In this document: piece after piece, positions 48,311 to 62,200 of the stretch | Numbering within the stretch: position 1 is the stretch's first letter | Layout of the letters: each line of letters starts with the position of its first letter | Assembly (NCBI GenBank): GCA_034008185.1 | Contig: CM067084.1 | Location: 70,962,612 to 71,026,611 of the forward strand | Source: Gorsachius magnificus | Taxonomy: Eukaryota; Chordata; Aves; Pelecaniformes; Ardeidae | Direction: 5' to 3' | Length of the DNA stretch: 64,000 bases | Translations under genes and position numbers: made by a program | Notes under the pieces: generated by a model | What the model was told of the DNA's origin: nothing | Database searches by the model: none | The model's input: only the letters and a program-made list of their open reading frames with translations

Positions 48311-51300
48311 ACTTTTGAACATGTCATCAAAATATTTTATCATTGAAAAAGGCTAATCTGGAGAAATTATTTTTGTCATATGAGACCTTCTTTATTTTAA
48401 TACTGTTTTCAATGGTGGAAAAAAAATTAATCCGAGTACTATTAGTAGTTAACATGTTGCTTAATATGAGTTTAAGCAAAGTGTTTAAATATAGTTTACA
48501 GCAAATCACTGGTAAAAGCACGATGACAAAACATGGAGCAGGAGGATGATATAATTATTATTTTTGTCTGTATTTTCATGCCCCTTGGAAGTCAAATCAA
48601 CCTGCAAGTAATTGAAATTCAGAGCATGTGTCCTTGATTCAAGGATAGATAGAGCATCTGGTAAGAGTGGCAACCTCAGTCTTTGTATTGGCAGAAAATA
48701 AAACTGAGTCTACTTTAACCAGAAAGGGGCAGTGAAAATCAACAGCTTATGACTGAGAACTAAAGAGATGCAGGAAGAAATTCAAATCTGAGCCCTTCTG
48801 AGGCATCGTTAAAAGCAGGTTGAGAGGCAGCCTGGAACTGAGGGGGAATGGGCAGTCCCCAGGGACAACTGGATTTGAGCTGCAGCTGTCACGCAGGTGG
48901 AGGAGGAATTATTTAAGACAATAGATTCAGTGACTTATCAAGCAAAAAAGAGCACCAAAGGGAAATCCTTAAAATAAACAAAATACTAGAAAAGGCAAAG
49001 GAACAGTGTGGCAGAAGCATGTGTTGGCAAGATGAACCCAGAGCCCTTGCAGATCTGGGAAGCGAAAATGAAACTATGGGTAGAGTATGAAACCACAGGC
49101 TTCATTTGACGTTAACACAAAACTGATCTGGCTAAAACTCTTGATGGTGGCTTCCCAGCAGGAAGAGGGCCAACAACAAGCAGGTGACCTGTGTCCACCA
49201 GAACAAGAAGAAAGCTCTGATGGTGGTGGGCTGTGTACTTTGAATGCCAGGATACGGGCTTGTGTATGAAGCTGTCATGCTGGCATGAGGAAATGGTGTT
49301 GTGTCCAAGACAGACAACCCATAGCAGCCCGAACCTAAGAAGAACTGGTCAAAATCAGTGCTATGCAATAGCACTGTACATTTTACTTTATCTTCTGTGT
49401 TGCTATATGATCTCCAGAAACAGGCAGACATATTTCCGTATGCCAATAATTGATGTTTGTTTTCTCATTAGTGATGCAGGACCAAAGTTTTTGAAGCATG
49501 TTGACAATTCTCTTGTAAATTGAGGGGCTTATGAAGGGATTTGGCTGTCTAGATACCTTTAAAACTGTTCTTTCAGCTAAAATTTATTGAAGCGGACAAG
49601 CCTGTTTCTGTTTACTTCAGTGAACTTTGTATTGGGCCTAAGTTCATCTGGTTGATTATTTTAGCAATTTTAGCATGAAGGACTTTTTTTTTTTCTTAAG
49701 TCAAATTGCAAAAACAGTATTTTATTCTATTCAGTGCTCAAGGTAATTTGATGACAGATAACACCACTGTTTCAGAACTGACATGTACCTACTCCTCCTT
49801 CAAAGAGAAGAATCTATGTCAACTCCGCAAAGTTGCTAGGACAACACGAGGGAACTTATGAATTCTTCTCCTCGAGGAGCAGCACTTGTCTTGCTGCTGC
49901 ATTAATTACATTACTCTATATTTATCGTAGTTCAGGAGAAAAGTGACAATTAAGCTCTGACACTTCTCTGGAGAACTGCCATTTTATTTAGAAACAGCAT
50001 GAAGTTGGGGGTGCATAATCAAAATGAAACTGAGACCCTTGCCACACTGTGCTATCAATTATAATTTAGATTAAGAGATTTTTCCATCAGTGCCCAATTT
50101 AGGAATTAATGTAGCTTTTGCTTTAGTAGTGACAGAAGAAGCTTTGGCAACGCAAAGTTTGGTTTTAAACAGAGCACAAGAATCAGAAGTACGGACTTAC
50201 CTAAATTGTATGCATGTGCAGGGAGATGTGGGATAAGGTCCGACTACCAGGGATACTTGAAAATGTTCTTTGAACTTCTTGTTCTCCCATCATAAAGTGT
50301 CAGTTCATCAAAACTGTGGGAAATTCTTCAAGAACAACCTTTTCCAACTTGAAAAGGTGTACATATTTTTCATGATTTATCAAAATACCCCGTTTCACTT
50401 ACTTGATTTCTGAAATAAGTTCCTTGACTTATTTTACTTTTTTTGCAAAAGAATGATTTGTTTCACCTCAGACGTCTTTATGATAATGTTTTGGAGAGAC
50501 TGATACGAAATATTCTGAATGTCTCAAAAGTGGTTTCAGGTGGTTAGTTGGAGGAAATGTGTGGATTCTCAACTTTCTGCCCAACGTGGAAAGGAGGAAA
50601 AAATCCGAAGGTGTGTGTAAACCCACTTCTCTGACAGCCTTGCCCCTCTATAGGCAGTCCTGTCTGAGCTAAGGAATCACGCTGTCTGATTGCTGAACAG
50701 CACCCCCGAGGTATGCACAGGTGGTGCTCTATAATACACTTAATTGAAGGTTATATACGCACCTGCTTACCCTCCTTCTGGAGCAGCATGGCAAGGAAGC
50801 AATCTTCAGAACTGTTGTGACAGGAGGGGGTACCTTAATTTATTGCTGGGCCAGGCGGGCAGGTAACTCCCTCTTCACGGGGAGCAAGGAGAAAGCAAGG
50901 AAGGATGTGCATTTAGATTATTCCAGAGCTAATCTTCTAAAACTTGAAGCAATTACACTCACTTCTATCCTGTTTGATCATAATTTAAATAGCTGTGAAA
51001 ATAATTAAAAAATCTTCTTTTTTAACCGGAAGCATTGATAATCTGGTGCTTTACAAAAAGTAAGGGCATCAAGTAGAGAACATAAGCTATCAGAGTTAGA
51101 ACAAGCTATTTTTTCTCAGAATCTTGCTCTATTTTCTCTACACTGCTTGTTAGATAGCACTAAATATGTTGTAAGAGCCATCATGGTATCCATGTGCGCT
51201 AGTACTTTTTGAATGTTTGATCTTATTTAATTGCTGTCATATGATACCATATCGAGAATTGCTTCAGTGCTAATTGTGTAGAGAGAGATGATAGGGTGTC

Positions 51301-51875
51301 GCAAATATCTAGAAAGGTTAAATACACCCACAATCCATGTAGATCAGTACAGCCTTGTGAACAGATTCTAGCTTACATTTTTGGACTATTTAATTGCAAA
51401 ATGAGCCCAGTCACTATATTACGTTTACCCAGTTAACAACAGGAGAAAAAAATCAGCGCTATGCAAATATACTTCTGCCTGCAACTAGAGTAGTCCTGTG
51501 GAAACAGAAGTAAAATAATCTCTGTCTCTAATTTACTTTGAGACAAAATCAATTTTGTTTTCTTATGTCTTCAACTTGCAATGTGAAGTCAAATGACAGC
51601 ACAAATTATACATGAATAATAAACTTAATTAATCAGAAGTCTAAAATAATATTTGGGGGTCATATGTAAAGTTTCATGCAGACTTTTGAAACTAGTTTTC
51701 TTTTGTGCTCTTAGTTTTGCTCTACAAATTTGTGACACAAGACAGAGGCCTTTCAAAGTCCACTTCAAAATAAGATTTGTGCTGCTTAGTTTGGTGTCTG
51801 AGAATCATAGGCTTTGAAAGAAGACTCAACTACAGTAAATGACATTGGATTCACTAGGTAAATTAGGTTTATTTA
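48311..51875. other. Intergenic, nothing recognised
   Basis: No gene or clear repeat. Open frames at 49087-49523 on both strands match nothing I know. Confidence 0.5.
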
Positions 51876-52143
51876 GAATCATAGAATGTTTTGGGTTGGA
51901 AGGGACCCCTAGAGGTCATCTAGTCCAACCCCCCAGCAGTAAGCAGGGACACCACTAACCAGATCAGGTTGCTCAGAGCCCCGTCCAACCTGGCCTTGAA
52001 TGTTTCCAGGGATGGGGCCTCCACTACCTCTCTGGGCAACCCGTTCCAGTGTTTCACCACCCTCATTGTAAAGAATTTCTTCCTTATATCCAGTCTAAAC
52101 CTACCCTGTTTTAGTTTAAAACCATTACCCCTTGTCCTGTCAC
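51876..52143 (-). mobile_element. CR1 LINE 3' end, minus strand
   Basis: It starts with the reverse complement of the CR1 tail (AATCATAGAATG, then GGGTTGGAAGGGACC) and runs through TCCAACCTGGCCTTGAATG and CCCTTGTCCTGTCAC. The minus-strand frame encodes the CR1 transcriptase C-terminus ([18 protein letters not shown]). It is little diverged from the usual avian CR1. A direct repeat ATTAGGTTTAT flanks it at 51862-51872 and 52194-52204. Confidence 0.97.
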
Positions 52144-52204
52144 AAAAATGTATGACCCCCAAATGTCAGTGGATGTCAGCAAAGATGTGCTAGATTAGGT
52201 TTAT

Positions 52205-53149
52205 CCTTGGCTTAAACCCACTGAATCAGATCTTACCAGGTAAGAAATGGGCCTGTGTAATCTACCCAGTTGTGGTGTTCCTATCAACAATTTATGTACA
52301 TCCAGTATTCCTATGCAGTACCACAGATAGTTTTGGTCAGTGATATATTGCAAATAGCTTTCAGTGGAAAAGTTGCGTCTGTTACTTTATGCGTCCCCTC
52401 TTCAAAGACATGTATTTCTATCCTGCATTTTTTACAAATGAAAAGGAAACCTGCAATATTAATGATATTTTCAGATAACATGAACTTTGAAAGAGTTTTA
52501 AAAGAGACACAGAAATAAGTCAAACAGGAAAATGAGAGCAATTCACATACCTGCAGAAGATAGCCAAGAGTTGATTCCACAGGGTCGAATATGAACGGAA
52601 AAAGAAATAGTCCAAATAATGCAAAACTCAGTGGTAGGGAGAAATTTTACACTAAAAACTGAATGGCAGAGTAACAAGTTTAGTTATTTTATGATTAGAT
52701 TTCTGTAATGATTTTCATATCAGTTCTGATGCAAGTCCAAAGCAGTAGAGAACTTATCTTCATAAGACATTGCATTATAACACCATGGCATTATTTCATA
52801 GATTTTACAGCTGAGAAGTTGGCACACGTGTAGATGTATTCTTCAGAGCAGAGAATTCTCAAGAGAAGCAATTTTCTGGCTTAAACCAGACAAGCTATTC
52901 CAAGAGGCATTCATCAAGTGAAGCCATGGTACTTCTTCCATACCAAAGCACATAGAGGTTCTCTCCAGCACATCAGGAAAAGAAGTCATGTTACTTTAGT
53001 CCTGATACGAATTTTAACCATAAAACTATTCAGCCTTTCTAAAAAAAATATGGAGTAGACAGTGAATTATAGGAAGAAGGATCTTTGTGTGTGTCTTCAG
53101 TAGTAAGACATGAGGATATTTAACCTTGGATTGAGAAGATATGCCTCCT
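52205..53149. other. Intergenic, nothing recognised
   Basis: No gene or repeat recognised. The open frames at 52270-52580 overlap on opposite strands and look random. Confidence 0.5.
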
Positions 53150-53290
53150 TTTTCTGTGACTTTTGGGACCTGAGGAATTCTGTTTTCAATTCTGGACATC
53201 ACGATACCAAAAATAGGCAGACCATTTTGCAGTAATTAAAGAAAAAAAAACCCTCAGGAATTAGCAGAAGAGATGAAAAATAATTATGCT
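53150..53290 (+). mobile_element. Possible decayed CR1 3' fragment
   Basis: The order GAATTCTGTTTTCAATTCTGG, then a CAGAAGAGATGAAAAATAATT-like stretch, resembles the CR1 segment encoding ...EYCVQFWSP...RVQRRATKMI. The match is short and loose. A 27-bp-period near-duplication follows at about 53309-53360. Confidence 0.35.
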
Positions 53291-56200
53291 AAGAAGATTT
53301 TGTGCTACTTAACACCTAAATACAGTTTTTGACTGTTAACGCCTAAGTACAGTTTTCGAAGTTGTTAAATACCCAAAATCTATTCATAAGCCTAATGTAA
53401 TAGTGGTTTGTATATGTCTAATAACACTATATCGTTATTGTTATTCAGTTTCAGTAAAAGGATTGCCACAGACTTCAAGGTAGCCAAGATTTCAGCTGCG
53501 TAGTTGGCAGGAAACAGCATTTACCCAAGGAAGAGAGACAAGTTTTCTGGCTAGAGCACTTTTTAGGCACATGGGTGACCTGACCTGGTACGTTCAGTTT
53601 AGAGCAGACACTTGAACTGAAATCTGCTTTGTTCTGGGAATGGGGTGACTGAGCCATCTTTCTACAGGTATTCTTTCTCTCAGTCTTTCTTCATGCTGTT
53701 TCTCTACTTCATATTAAAAATGTACAGTTACTTTTCAATGTGTTTTACCTCTGAGGAATTAGAAATGAAATAATCTGCTGTTCTTTTTTCCCCCACAAAA
53801 CCTAAATTTGATTTGCTCTATTTTAGACCTACTTGTAAGAAGGCTCACAAAAGAGTGTTTAAAACACACACACAAAAAAAGGTGCCTCACTGCTCGTTAA
53901 TTTTCATTCCCACTTTCATCTTCTTGCTGGTACCATTTTGTCACTGCAGAGGACAGGATCTACTACTATACCCTTGACATGAAGTGCCCTCCCTTGCTCC
54001 CTCCCCCTTGCCCTGCAGCATTGACTTAGAGAGGAACAAGGGCATTGAGCTAACCTTCAGTGGTTTAAGACTAAACTATCAGAAGGAATGCCTTACAGCG
54101 ATATGCAGAACAACTTGTAAAACAAGGGCCATTTTGTGCCCTCAGGCACTGCTCAGGAACACAGGTTGCTCTGTCCTAGTCGCAGCCCAGAGCTGCCCCA
54201 TAGTGTATCTCCCTTCCCCAGAAGCCGTCCCTCACCTTTGGAAACCTCCCTCAGCAGGGAGAGTCCTGGGCAAAGCTTCTGCAAGCAGTGCTTGCATTTT
54301 GCAAGGAGGGTGATTATTGTCTGTTTGCTTTTTCAGTCGGCATTTCAAGATCTTTTGTTGCTTTAAAGAAAGGCAAAGGAACAGGATAAAAATTTTCCGC
54401 AGATGGCAACCTCATAGATGAGAAGGTGCTGCCTTTTCTCACTTTGATTTGTTGAAAGCTTCCTACTCTTTAGCTGCTTTAATTTCATCTTGTTGGCAAG
54501 TTCCCAGTGAACCTGTTTTGCCATATGTGAATATTCTTTTTTCTAAACCAAGGTAACACTGTTGGCAAATGTCCCTGGATGTAAAGGGCTCATTTCTTTT
54601 TCTGTCATGATCAATAGTACTTGTTTTATCTATCAAACATATTTTCATGTGCAGCCCCTCAAAAGGCCAACATAAAAGCATCGTGTTATTTGACCACTTT
54701 GTTCTTGGGCGTAAATAGTTGCTCATCAAGGATCTTTCCTTGCATCTAGGGCAAATGGTAAGTGTGGTTCACATCTCTTGTCTTTCCAAGGCTTCAAGAT
54801 AATAGATGTATTCCCAGATTCCTGAGATGAATTTTTCACCCATTTCTGTGCGTAACTGGGCTATTGCTAGATGATGCATATGCATCACAGCGTACGGTCT
54901 GCTTATTTATACAAATGAAGGGAAAAAGAATTAAAGTTTATCCCACTGTACCTAGAGGGAAGGAAGACACAGAGAAAGTAAAGACTGTTTTGCCACAGAT
55001 AATTGTCTTTTTCAGGACTGAACTTCTAGATCACCTGTTGCCTAGTAAAGACAGTCTGGCACAGTGTAAAATACCCAAGAAAAGACAGGCTGGCTATAAA
55101 CAAGTGTGCCAATGGCAAATGACATGGCACTGTTTGCATCCGGCTTATTCCCCTCCCCGGAGTGGCCTCAACCTGGACATTTTCGGGGAGATGAGTAGTT
55201 AGCATAAGATGAAACTGTACTAGAGAAGCCAACAATTTAGCAATATGGGCAATCATGACAAACTTGGTCTGTCTTTAAATTATGATTTTTTATTGTAGGT
55301 GTAGCCTCAAAACCAGCTGGATTAATTTAGACCAGATGGAGTGCTCTTTAAAAGTATTTAAGATGCCTGGACAGAAACCAATAGATTCATTCACATTTTA
55401 GTTTGGCCAAAGTCCTGCTTAAGTTCTCCTGATTAAGTCTTGGTTTTCCTTCCATAAGGAGAAAAGAAGAGGCCTCTTAGAATACTTATTAACCCTCCTC
55501 TTGGAGAACTTCCCAGAACTATAGTAAGCCTGGGGTCCAGCTTCTTCCCGGACTGACTGATTTGAAAGAAAGATTTGAGCCCACATTTGCTTCCACTTTG
55601 GAGGAAGGACATGAAGAGTTCTTTGTCTGAAGGTCATGTTTTGGAGCTATTCTACTTTGTATTAAACAATTATCCACTGAGCTGGAGAAGGTGAGAGAAT
55701 AGGAGAACAGTTGGATACGTTCATTTATTCGGAAACACAGTGGTGAGCCTACTTAGTTGGATCCGCAGCTGAGACACACTGACTGATCCTGTGCATGTTT
55801 GTAGGCATTTGCAATACATAGAAAATCAATAATAATGCTGATTTATGCTCCTTCTTCTGCTGAAGCACCTTCCTAAAAGATGTGAATTTGACAGCTTACA
55901 ATTAGGTGGTTGTGTAACTGATTGTCAACATGAATATTTGTCTCTTCTTCAGTAGAAATGGATGTGGGATATGAAATCGTTACTGAAGCTGTGTCCTCAT
56001 TGATACTGATGGCTTGTGATTTGGAGTTTATTTTTCTGGGTCACTGCGCATATTTGTCTAAATTCTCATCCACAGAAATATATATGTACACTATTATATA
56101 TAAATAATCATGGAATAGATTTTCTGACTTCACTTCAGGCACATTAACCAACACTTCTAAGAAGACACTGTATTTGATTTCATTTAAACAACTTTTGTAG

Positions 56201-59200
56201 AAGTTTAGCATACAGAAAATAAAGAGGTCGAGAGATTTTCTTTTTCTGTCATTAATTCTGTTAGAAACAAAGTCTGTCAAGTAATTAACGTATTGATTTA
56301 GAGTAGATATAAATTAACCTCATAAGCTCTTAGGTGAAAGCTTGGGGAATAAAAGCTTGATAATAGTGCTAGAAAAATGTTCTGATTTTCCATGGATATA
56401 AATTTTATGGTCAAGGAATGGGAGTGAGAAGGAGTGTTATACATCAAACACTGACATTCTCTTTCATCTAACAGGTTTCATCTTTCTAGCTTTCAACATC
56501 AAGAGCTAAGACAGACTCTAATGACTGCGATTAAGATATGCCCTCTTACATCAGGGCTGAAAGTTGTGCCTGGATATTTGAAGGGAAATAATAAAAACCA
56601 CATAACTGTATTTTACTTGGCTAGAGCTCTCCTTACATTAACCACCATACTGCAGGAAAGTTATGGGATAATGAAATTTTATATGAGGGCTTTTAAACAT
56701 AAAGTGAGTGTATATTACTGAAAATTTATGTGTCATTTGTTCAACTACTGTAGTGTTATTCTGGCCAGATCAAACATTTGGCTAGAGCACTAGGACTTAA
56801 ATTTATTTTTTTTTAGAGGACAAAAGAAATCAGTAAGAAATAGTGTTGTTGTCAGGGCTGTAGTCAGCATGACCTCTGTCTGTTGTAGATTCTTCTGTTC
56901 AGCTATAAAAGAATCATGGGGCTAGGTGGTTCTAAGCATACAGAAAATCTATTTGCTTCAGTGGAATAAAGAAGGAGCAGCAATTATTTTTACTAGTATA
57001 TTCAAGTGCTGCTTGTTAATTAAAAAGAGACTTAAAGGGGCCTATGCCTGGAAAATTGGGCCATAAATCTGATCTCTAAATACTTATTTTAAACATCACT
57101 CACAGCTGCAATTAGGATGGTATTCAATTGGGGAAAAAGTGCTCCGTTTTGCTTAGTGGTGATTTCCAGGATCTAAGCGTATCTCTCCAAGGTGTAAGTC
57201 TGAGAGCATAACAGTGTTAATTAGTAGATCTTTTGATCCGAATTTAAGAGGGACAAACTGAGTATCAGCCTAAAGAGCTGTCTAGCTCAGACTGGGGTCC
57301 TAATGGGTGCTTGGGGAAGGAGAGCAATAAACAAGGTGGGTATTTCCCTGTTCTGTCTTGCATTTTGCACACATCCTAATCTGTCCAAAGCCATGCATTT
57401 CTAACAGTTAGTAGATCTATCCACCAACTGCAGTGGAGATGGAGCTTATGGAGATTGCAGACCCATTTATGTGGATTTGAAGCAGAAAACACCACAGTCT
57501 TCGTTTCCATTTCTCTTCCTTCAAGGAAAGATACTGTATTTTCACTTCTCGCTTCACTCCCTCAGCACCTGCCACCTTCCTCATTAGGTATGCAGGTGAA
57601 GTGATGGGAATGGCTTTGGCTTAGATGTTCCTGCTTCCTTCTGCCAGGAAGAAGTTCACTGTTCACTGAATCACGTCCCAGATCAGGTTGAATTTGAATA
57701 TCACCCATAACAGACAGATCTGTGAAGCTTTATTACAATACGTGCTCCTGTCTGTAGTGGTGATGAGATGGTAGGAATGCGACAGTGATTCTTCTGGGAC
57801 TGCATGATCCAGGTGCAGAGCATCCATGTATCCTAAGTGCTGAGATGTGATGGAAAGAAAGCTCGAGAGGGAATTTGTATTGTGGGTTGTGTAAATTGGC
57901 AATTCTGAGGCCACAAAAAATAAAATTAGCTGTGATATGGCACTTGGAGTCTTAAACTCTAGGGTAAGCTTGTGCCTGTCTGCTCTGAAACTGTTGTGTA
58001 TTTCAGAGGGTCAACAAAATGAACGTGCTCGGGTGTGTGCCGCCACATAAATCTCTGTCCTGCAGTCCAAGCTGAAGCCATATATCTAAAATAAGGGAAG
58101 GTACTCTTCCTGTCCTAGTTCTTTGCCTGATACATTTCAGTGAAGTTAAATGCAGCTCCATAGCCAAATAAAATAAATTTTTGGCAAGCGTGAATAAGGA
58201 TGTATGGAGAGAAAAATATTTTGATTTGTCTACTCAAGTCGCATATGAACTCTTCTGAAAATTGAATTTGTTTAAATGTCAAAGCCAATTCACATGGGAT
58301 CAGGGGCTCTACATTTTGAAGGAAGTTCATGTCAGGACAAACCTACTTTCCAAATATTGTAACAAACCTAATACAAAGGCTCAAGCTGATTCCCCTTCTC
58401 CTGGACTCGTGCCGGTTTGACGGGATGGGACCTGGTGACTGCTCTCTAACTACTCCCAGGCAGTCTTTCCTAGCAGGGGAGCACTTTGGAAATATCACAG
58501 ATAGTCATAATATTGAAATTGCTGGCACTATTAAACATGTGGCGCTTATTAGGGAATATTAAAGAACACCAATAAATGGCTTCTGTGCAGTTGGAGACCT
58601 GGCTGTACCAGAGACAAAATATTGAGCGCAACATCAAGAGATTTTAATGGCTGAATGTAGAAGTAAACATGCTTTTACGCAAATAATTTGTTGGTCAGGT
58701 GTGAACTGGGGCTACCCTTACCTCTGTTCCCTGTTAGGGATTAGTGCCTTTCCGCACTGCTTCGCCTTTCCTCCCCCCAGGCGCTAATCCAAACCGTTTT
58801 CACAAGGTCTGCCAGAGTAGCCCTGGTCTGTGCGCTTGCAAAAGGCCTTTTGTGCATCTTTTCTGCCGGTTTCACCCCCAGACGCTAATCCAATGAAAAT
58901 ATTGTTAATGCCATGTTGTGTAACTGGCTCTCAAAGCCTGCCCTGTGGCGCGCGTGGTGGAGCTCTGTGGCGAGCTGGCTGCCCAGGTGGTGCTGGCTCC
59001 TTCTCCATCCTGCTCACCACCGAGGTACTGAAACGCAGCTTAAGGCTATGCTGCTAAGAGTAGTTTTCTATTGCTTCACAAGGACCTCATGAAAATAGGT
59101 AACCAGGTTCATTAAACTGGACAGCGGTGCTATGGATTCACCATGCTTAATTGTTGTTGATAATGATTAACGTATGAGCTAGCTCCCCCAAATTCCTTTT

Positions 59201-62200
59201 GTAATGAATGGGGAGCAGTAAAAATTTTAAAGTGGGGTTTCTGCAATCTGGTTTAGCTGTCTGCTATGGGATGAAAGGAAACATATGCCAGAAGTACCTG
59301 ATTTTCTCCATGAACTCTACATGAAGTGAATGGTGCCTGGCTCAGGTGTAGCTGTCCCTATCACAGCAGGTACCAGCCCCTGTCTCTACAGCTTCCTTGG
59401 AGAAACAACTAATGCATATTTCTTCCCTGTACGTACTCTTCAGGCATAGAAAAAGAAGCTAAAAATCACTTAGGACAAAAGTGAGTGAAGTTCTCATGCA
59501 ACGAAGATGCTTGCAAAGCCTTGCTGTAGAATGTCCTCTACAAGCTCACTCATATCCAGAGTACATCTATTCAGGTTGTGTAAACAAACAAACAAAAAAT
59601 GAGTCTAACAAAAAAATTAATCATAGCATTGTTTTGTTTCTTGGTGTGAATGCTATAAAAATTACAGCAGCTTTAGAATCCAGACACTGCTTTAATTAAA
59701 ATACAATTTCAAACCCACTGGTGCATCATTTATTCCTACACAGAGTAAGCATTTCATCATGAGACATTGTAGGAAAAGGATTGCTAGTTTTTGCAAGTAA
59801 AAGCAAGCTACCCATGAATGTGATCTGCGACTAGACCAGAATTCATTCTGGGTTAGGAGGTAACACTGGGATCCATCTTCAGGAGATCTCTTCTTTTTTC
59901 ATGCAGCAGGAAACATGGCTTTTTGAATGTCTGGTTTCCTTAAAGCAACACACAGTACCTTCAGGAACTATCAAGCTTGCAAGAAGTGCTTCATTTTTTC
60001 TTTTCACTGGCATAAATATTTGCAGAAAGTTTTTTTTCCCTGTTTATTATAAATACTGATGAAGAATTCAGTGTTTATAAGTCTGAAAATCCTACAAAGA
60101 AAGGTCTCAAAGGAATAGAATACAGGCACTATGCACTTACTGATTATTATCTCTCTGTGATTTTTTTTCCTGTTAAAATCTGAAAGCAGTTTAGTTTGTT
60201 ACACAGACTGTGTCTAATGCATCATTTTCTTGGTATTTTACATATATGTGTGTGAGTATATATATGTAGATCTAGGTATTTTACTTAGAAATGCATTGTA
60301 AATGTGTTATTCTTAACTTCTCTGTAGCTACCTTGCTGACTTTCAAGCAATCACAGGACAATCCGTCATAAAAATTCTTGATTTCTATTCTGATTATAGG
60401 AGCATCTATGCCATTTAAATACATTTGCTGTGTGCATTATGTATACAGATGTATGTGCATTCAGTATACAGAGATATACATTAAACAAATGTGCTCCATT
60501 TAAATACATCCATCTGTTTTTTCTGCTTGTGACATTTTTGCATACTGCTCCAGGTTTCTATAAGCAGGTTTTCAAGGGGAAATTTTGAGCAGCCAAATTA
60601 AATTGATGACATGAACCTGATCTCAGCTTTTTATTTGTGCTAAGCAGAGGCCTGGGTAGTTGCTGTGTTGCCTGGTCAGGTGTCTTTTTAAGCAGACTGA
60701 AGATGGACCAGTGTTAGACGATAATAGCTGTCTAGGAACAAAGTCAAGCTATTAACAGAAGCCCATTAGCTGCTGCACCAGAGGTAAAGCTATTTGGAAG
60801 GCGATTGCATTTCGGCTGCGGGGCCGTTCTGCCGCAGGCGGAGGGAGGTTTGTGAGCAGGCTGCTCTCACGGAACAGGGAGCCCCTTGCCCTCTCGGGGT
60901 TTTGCTGAGGCACGGAGGCACCAGTGTGATTATTGAAATTAAAGAGTAGTCCTCTCTTCCCTTCCACCCACCCTGGCAAGAAAACAACGTGAAACACAGA
61001 GAGTTTGAACATCTTGTGCTCTGCCCCTCTTACAGTCAGCTTACACAAGCACAAAGTTGCTGTAAAATTCTTTCTTCTGCAGCCCAAGGGTTTGGCATGT
61101 CTTGGCTCTGTTTTGCTGCCATGTGATGTCGAGCCATGAACCATCAGGGTCAAAAATGTACTTGGGCAGCATCAACCACCTACTGCCTCACATAGTAGAA
61201 AGCACTGCACACAGGCAGAAACTAGGAACGCTGCATCCATGCCGTTAAAGCCGTCTGAACAGAAGAAAACCAGCCGAGAATACAATCTTTTATCAGCTGC
61301 AGGCTGTTGTCATGAGTGACAGAAGCAAATATGCCTAGCTGCCTCGTCTGGCTGGTGGCGAACACCGCCGCTGCCCGACGGAAGCGTTAAGGATTGCTGC
61401 TTCCCTCCGCATGGGTGGGATGTGGCTGGTATCGATGTGAACTGGCAGCCGTAGCCTGAACTGAAGAGCCCGCGGAGTTCCTGCAAGTTGCACGCAGCGC
61501 TGGCAGGACCTCGGAGCAGGGATCTATTACAGCTGTGGAGAAAATTAAAGTTTTGCTCTTACAGGGCAAAAACCAGTTCAGCTGCCTTCAAAAATGCACT
61601 GAGGAGGTGAGATTGAACTCTAGTTATCTGCCGGTGCTGATGGAGGGAGCCCTGGCTTGCCATTTAATTTTCATCTTTTCAGTCCTATAGCACTGAGAAA
61701 TGTAAGCTGACAGCGCAATACAGAGAGTTCTCGGAAGCTTAATGTGTTAGTGTCAAATGAAACAAAACCTGAGATTAGCTTTCTAAAGGATTTTGTCTGC
61801 TACAGATAAGAACTGAAAGGCTTTTATAGATCAGCTCTGTTGAATACGACTTTGGGGGAGGGAAGGGGGAGATGAGCATCGAGGAGGGATAGTGATGGAG
61901 CAGTCAAACGGATTAATGGATGGTAACTGTAAAATGGTGTGTTTGCCTGCATAATTAGTACCTGCTCAGGTTACAGAAACTCAGGGTAATTTACTGAGGC
62001 TGTAGATCATGCCTTAACCTGAGAAAGATAAAAAATAGATTTCTAAGGCCTAGAAAAACTTGGAATTGTGATAATAATTACTAAATTCTAGGTTTTCTGG
62101 TCCTTAGTTTACACTTTTTGTGCTGCTTCACTTAGTATTATATAACTAAATATTCATTTAGCCAGAGAAAGTGTATTGTCATATAGGAAAATCCTTTTGA

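Noticed and set aside
60752..61153. 133-codon minus-strand open frame
   Set aside because: No recognised motif; a second overlapping minus-strand frame is also open, as expected in a GC-richer patch.
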